In this document: positions 44,399 through 47,150 of the stretch, piece by piece
How the letters are laid out: the number at the start of each line of letters is the position of its first letter
Numbering within the stretch: the stretch's first letter is position 1
Position numbers and translations under genes: made by a program
Origin: Deltaproteobacteria bacterium
Lineage (GTDB): Bacteria > Myxococcota > B64-G9
Reading direction: 5' to 3'
Assembly: GCA_019307065.1 (NCBI GenBank)
Contig: JAFDKH010000014.1
Span: 1-47,150, forward strand
Length of the DNA: 47,150 bases
The notes under the pieces: model-generated
What the model saw: the letters and a program-made list of their open reading frames with translations, nothing else
Database searches by the model: none
Told to the model about the DNA's origin: nothing

Positions 44399-45541
44399 GT
44401 GGATTTTAACTTTACTGAAGAACAATTGGCATTTAAAGAGCAAGTCATCAAGTTTGCCCGAAAAGAAATTGCTCCGCGTTGCCGTGAACACGATCTGGCA
44501 AGTCGATTCGACCGCGAGTCATTTCGCAAGCTGGGTGAATTCGGGATTTTGGGCTTGCATCTACCCGAAGAATTCGGGGGCAGCGATGCCGACGTTGTCA
44601 CAACGGTCTTGGCCGGAGAAGCGCTCGGGGAGGCCGGAGTAGACGGCGGGCTGACCTTGTCTTACGGGGCGCACACATTCTTATGCGCTGACAATATTTT
44701 AAAACACGGTAGCCAGGAACAGAAAGAACGCTACTTACCTGGGCTTTCCAGCGGCGAAATGATTGGTTGTATGGGGCTGACCGAACCCAGCGCCGGTTCC
44801 GACGTTGCCGCGATGCGAACTCGGGCCGAAAAAAAGGGTGACAAGTACATCCTCAACGGGTCGAAGATCTTTATCACCAATGGTCCGGTGGCCGATGTGG
44901 CCGTGGTATATGCCACCCTGGATCGCTCGTTGAAGCATGCCGGGATCTCGGCCTTCGTTGTCGATAAGGACACGCCTGGTTTTTCAACCGGTGCGCCGCT
45001 GCACAAGATGGGTGTCAGAACATCGATGACCTCTGAGCTATTCTTCGAAGACTGCCAGATTCCCGAAGAGAACCTGTTGGGCGTAGAAGGCGGCGGGTTC
45101 ATGATGGCTATGCAGACCGTCGAATGGGATCGCTCGACTCTAATGGCCCCGTTTTTGGGCGGCTCACAGTTCGCCCTCGAGCGTTGTGCGCAGTACGCCA
45201 GCGAGAGAAAACAATTCGGCAAGCCGATAGCCGATTATCAGGCCATCAAGCTCAAGCTGGCCAACATGAAGATCTTTTTAGAGGCAACCCGAGCTTTGGT
45301 CTACCGGATCGCCTGGTGCAAGGACCAGGGACGCCCATTGAGCCACTTAGAAGCCGCGGTTGCCAAACTGTTCATCGGTGACTGGTCGCTCGGGCCGGCC
45401 AATGACGCAATCACCCTGATGGGTGGTTACGGCTATTGCCATGAATACGACATGGAACGCAACTTCAGGGACGGGCGTCTGGCCGCTATCGGCGGCGGTA
45501 CTTCCGAGATCCAGAAGTTGATCATTTCTAAATTGATGTAA
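44399..45541 (+). CDS. acyl-CoA dehydrogenase
   Basis: An FAD-dependent enzyme that introduces the alpha-beta double bond in acyl-CoA thioesters. The 380 residues show the N-terminal helical domain, the flavin-binding MGLTEPSAGSDVAAMRT region, the KMGVRTSMTSELFFEDCQIP segment, and the C-terminal GGYGYCHEYDMER motif, in which E349 matches the catalytic glutamate of short/medium-chain members. It ends QKLIISKLM. The start is GTG with GGGAGGAG seven bases upstream. It is followed after 10 bases by a degenerate paralogue, so a heteromeric enzyme is possible. Substrate not predictable. Confidence 0.93.
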   Translation: MDFNFTEEQLAFKEQVIKFARKEIAPRCREHDLASRFDRESFRKLGEFGILGLHLPEEFGGSDADVVTTVLAGEALGEAGVDGGLTLSYGAHTFLCADNILKHGSQEQKERYLPGLSSGEMIGCMGLTEPSAGSDVAAMRTRAEKKGDKYILNGSKIFITNGPVADVAVVYATLDRSLKHAGISAFVVDKDTPGFSTGAPLHKMGVRTSMTSELFFEDCQIPEENLLGVEGGGFMMAMQTVEWDRSTLMAPFLGGSQFALERCAQYASERKQFGKPIADYQAIKLKLANMKIFLEATRALVYRIAWCKDQGRPLSHLEAAVAKLFIGDWSLGPANDAITLMGGYGYCHEYDMERNFRDGRLAAIGGGTSEIQKLIISKLM

Positions 45542-45551
45542 GGGCCCTGTC

Positions 45552-46688
45552 ATGAACTTTGATCACGACGAACAAGAAAAGATTCTGGCCGAAAAGATCT
45601 CCAAGATGATTGGCGAGGCCGAGTTGCCTGCTTTGGAATCAGCTGAATCCTTGGAAGCACCTGAAATAGAAAAAGCTCTCAGAGCCTGGATGAAACAGTT
45701 GGCCTCAACGGGCTATCTGGCGGCTGCGGTTGGTAAAGATCAGGCCGGCGAGATGTTGGGGTTGCTAATCGCCCAGAAAGAGTTGGCCAAAATATCTCAG
45801 TGGCTTGTGCTGGCCGCCGAAACCGGCGCCCGCTTGCTGGGCGGCCTGATCGCCGACCACGGATCCGATTCTTTATGTAACAAGTATCTGAAACCTCTCA
45901 GCCAGGGAGATCTGATTTGTTCACTGGCCGTTTCCGAACCGGCTTCGGGCTCACAGCCGGCCAAGCTTTCAACACAAGCCCGGCTCGATGGCGAAGAATA
46001 CGTATTAAACGGTCAAAAGTCGCCGGTCAACCTGGCCCCTCTGGCCGACGTAATTGGCGTGGTTGCTCAGACCGATCAGGGCCCGGGTATGTTTCTAATC
46101 GAACGCGGCGCAGCCGGCCTGGAGATCGGAGAACGGGTTCGGTCTTTGGGCTATGACGCCTTGTGCACCAGTTCACTAACCTTGACTGACGTGCGTGTCC
46201 CTGCCCAAGCCGTCTTGACAAGTGAAGTCGACTTCCTCGACGAAATACGTGCAGCCACCGATCGCATTCTGGTGGCTATTTCATTAGGAATCATCTGGCG
46301 TTGTTTCGACGAGGCCAAGCAGGCCGCCGATTTACCGCGCAACAACGCCAAACCGCCGGCCGGTTATCAAATGGTCCGCTTTACGTTGTCTGAGATGTTG
46401 ACCCTGGGACAGACTGCCGAACTTCTAGCTTATCGAGCGACGGTTGCCCGGGCCCAGGCAGATCGGGGAGCTAAGTCCCTGGCCCTGACTGCCAAAGTGT
46501 TTGCCACCGAAACAGCTTGCACGGTTTCAGAGCAGGCCATGCAAATCCTGGCTGCTTCGGGTTACATCAAGCCCAACCCGGTCGAGCAGGCCTTTCGAAA
46601 CGCCCGCTTAGGCCCCATCGTCGGTCACACTTCCGAGGTCGCCCGCATGGCCATCGCCGATGATGTCTTGAAGACCCTGGTTCGCTGA
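45552..46688 (+). CDS. acyl-CoA dehydrogenase-like protein lacking the catalytic Glu
   Basis: The 378-residue product has the overall acyl-CoA dehydrogenase layout (helical N-terminus, LAVSEPASGSQPAKL flavin-region motif, C-terminal helical domain with QAFRNARLGPIVGHTSEVAR). The GGYGYxxEYxxER segment has become ASGYIKPNPVEQ, with Asn where the catalytic Glu should be. It is probably non-catalytic by itself. It directly follows an intact paralogue (10-base gap, weak ribosome site), suggesting an alpha-beta heteromer, as known for some steroid and aromatic acyl-CoA dehydrogenases. Confidence 0.85.
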   Translation: MNFDHDEQEKILAEKISKMIGEAELPALESAESLEAPEIEKALRAWMKQLASTGYLAAAVGKDQAGEMLGLLIAQKELAKISQWLVLAAETGARLLGGLIADHGSDSLCNKYLKPLSQGDLICSLAVSEPASGSQPAKLSTQARLDGEEYVLNGQKSPVNLAPLADVIGVVAQTDQGPGMFLIERGAAGLEIGERVRSLGYDALCTSSLTLTDVRVPAQAVLTSEVDFLDEIRAATDRILVAISLGIIWRCFDEAKQAADLPRNNAKPPAGYQMVRFTLSEMLTLGQTAELLAYRATVARAQADRGAKSLALTAKVFATETACTVSEQAMQILAASGYIKPNPVEQAFRNARLGPIVGHTSEVARMAIADDVLKTLVR

Positions 46689-46724
46689 GTAGGGTGCCCC
46701 TGGGTTTATAGGGAGGGTGTGAAA

Positions 46725-47150
46725 GTGCGAGGGTGGAAAGAAGAAGAGATTCTAGACAAACGCCTGATGGCTCCCTGTGGGTTATACTGTGGAACCTGCG
46801 GAATCTATCTGTCCAATCGGGATAACAATGAAAAGTTTAGATCCATTCTGGCTAACTTGTATGGGTCCAAACCAGAGGACACCCGCTGTCTTGGTTGTCT
46901 GCAAGAAGATCCGCCAGAGTGTCTGTATACCTTTTGCAAAAGCTGCAAACTCAGAGATTGCATCAAAGAAAAAGGTTTCTACTCCTGCCATCAGTGTTCA
47001 GATTGGCCCTGTAAGCTGGTAGAAGAATTCCCTCTTCCTGTAGGTCAAAGGGTCATGAAAAGAGCCATTCCTATATGGCGAGAGCTGGTAGCTAAACTGG
47101 GAGATGAAGAAGGCAGCCAAGCTTGGGCACGAGGAGAGTGCGAACGATAC
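46725..47150 (+). CDS. DUF3795-like cysteine-rich protein (partial)
   Basis: An open frame of 142 codons reaches the right edge without a stop. The product contains APCGLYCGTCGIYLSN near its N-terminus, then repeated Cys pairs (CLGC, CKSCKLRDC, CHQCSDWPC), the arrangement of DUF3795 zinc/redox-type proteins. I prefer GTG 46725, seven bases behind GGGAGGG; a GTG at 46719 lies too close to that site. The function of the family is not established. It is separated from the dehydrogenase pair by about 35 bases. Confidence 0.7.
   Translation, partial: MRGWKEEEILDKRLMAPCGLYCGTCGIYLSNRDNNEKFRSILANLYGSKPEDTRCLGCLQEDPPECLYTFCKSCKLRDCIKEKGFYSCHQCSDWPCKLVEEFPLPVGQRVMKRAIPIWRELVAKLGDEEGSQAWARGECERY

Overview
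The window looks like a Myxococcota or closely related delta-proteobacterial chromosome segment, probably from a non-model or metagenome-derived lineage. The evidence is two proteins that combine an FHA-like N-terminus, one membrane span and a TonB/AgmX/PglI-type C-terminus, a myxobacterial-type C-terminal sorting tail, many lipoproteins and TPR proteins, several outer-membrane beta-barrels, and a gene string that resembles the Myxococcus Glt gliding/envelope complex. No rRNA, tRNA or CRISPR array was seen.

Layout. 1-2.5 kb: the 3' end of an unknown gene, then ftsH behind a clear sigma70-type promoter. 2.5-3.9 kb: a convergent FHA-like/AgmX-type envelope protein. 4.0-10.8 kb: a compact forward housekeeping run (greA, TPR lipoprotein, recG, zinc-ribbon protein, lipA, SRPBCC protein, XRE-cupin regulator, a small acidic protein, then a strong terminator). 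The greA leader holds a second terminator-like hairpin directly after its promoter.

10.8-25.4 kb is an accessory block of mixed base composition. It holds three large secreted minus-strand proteins: a beta-propeller/PKD protein with a MYXO-CTERM-like tail, an Ig-like plus receptor-L-like repeat lipoprotein, and a 1432-residue protein whose final Fn3-like fold is split by two membrane segments. On the plus strand are a membrane-embedded spermidine-synthase-like protein, an ExbB-ExbD fusion lacking the usual membrane aspartate, a fragmentary duplication, and a lipoprotein. A REP-associated (HUH) transposase lies on the minus strand. A 47-bp terminator-containing sequence occurs in direct orientation near both ends (10721 and 22939). 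A 108-bp duplication and several tandem repeats mark further rearrangement between 22.0 and 24.6 kb.

25.5-26.8 kb is enolase. 26.8-39.7 kb is a tightly overlapping minus-strand operon: outer-membrane barrels, a DUF4266/DUF3570-like lipoprotein barrel, three TPR proteins including a GltE-like lipoprotein, and a GltG/PglI-like inner-membrane protein. I infer an envelope-spanning complex of the Glt/TonB type. 39.7-44.2 kb is a translationally coupled pair: an S41 C-terminal processing protease and a propeller lipoprotein. 44.4-46.7 kb is a pair of acyl-CoA dehydrogenases, the second lacking the catalytic glutamate. A DUF3795-like cysteine-rich protein runs off the right edge.

All functional calls rest on reading the sequence and on recall of family features; no database search was run.
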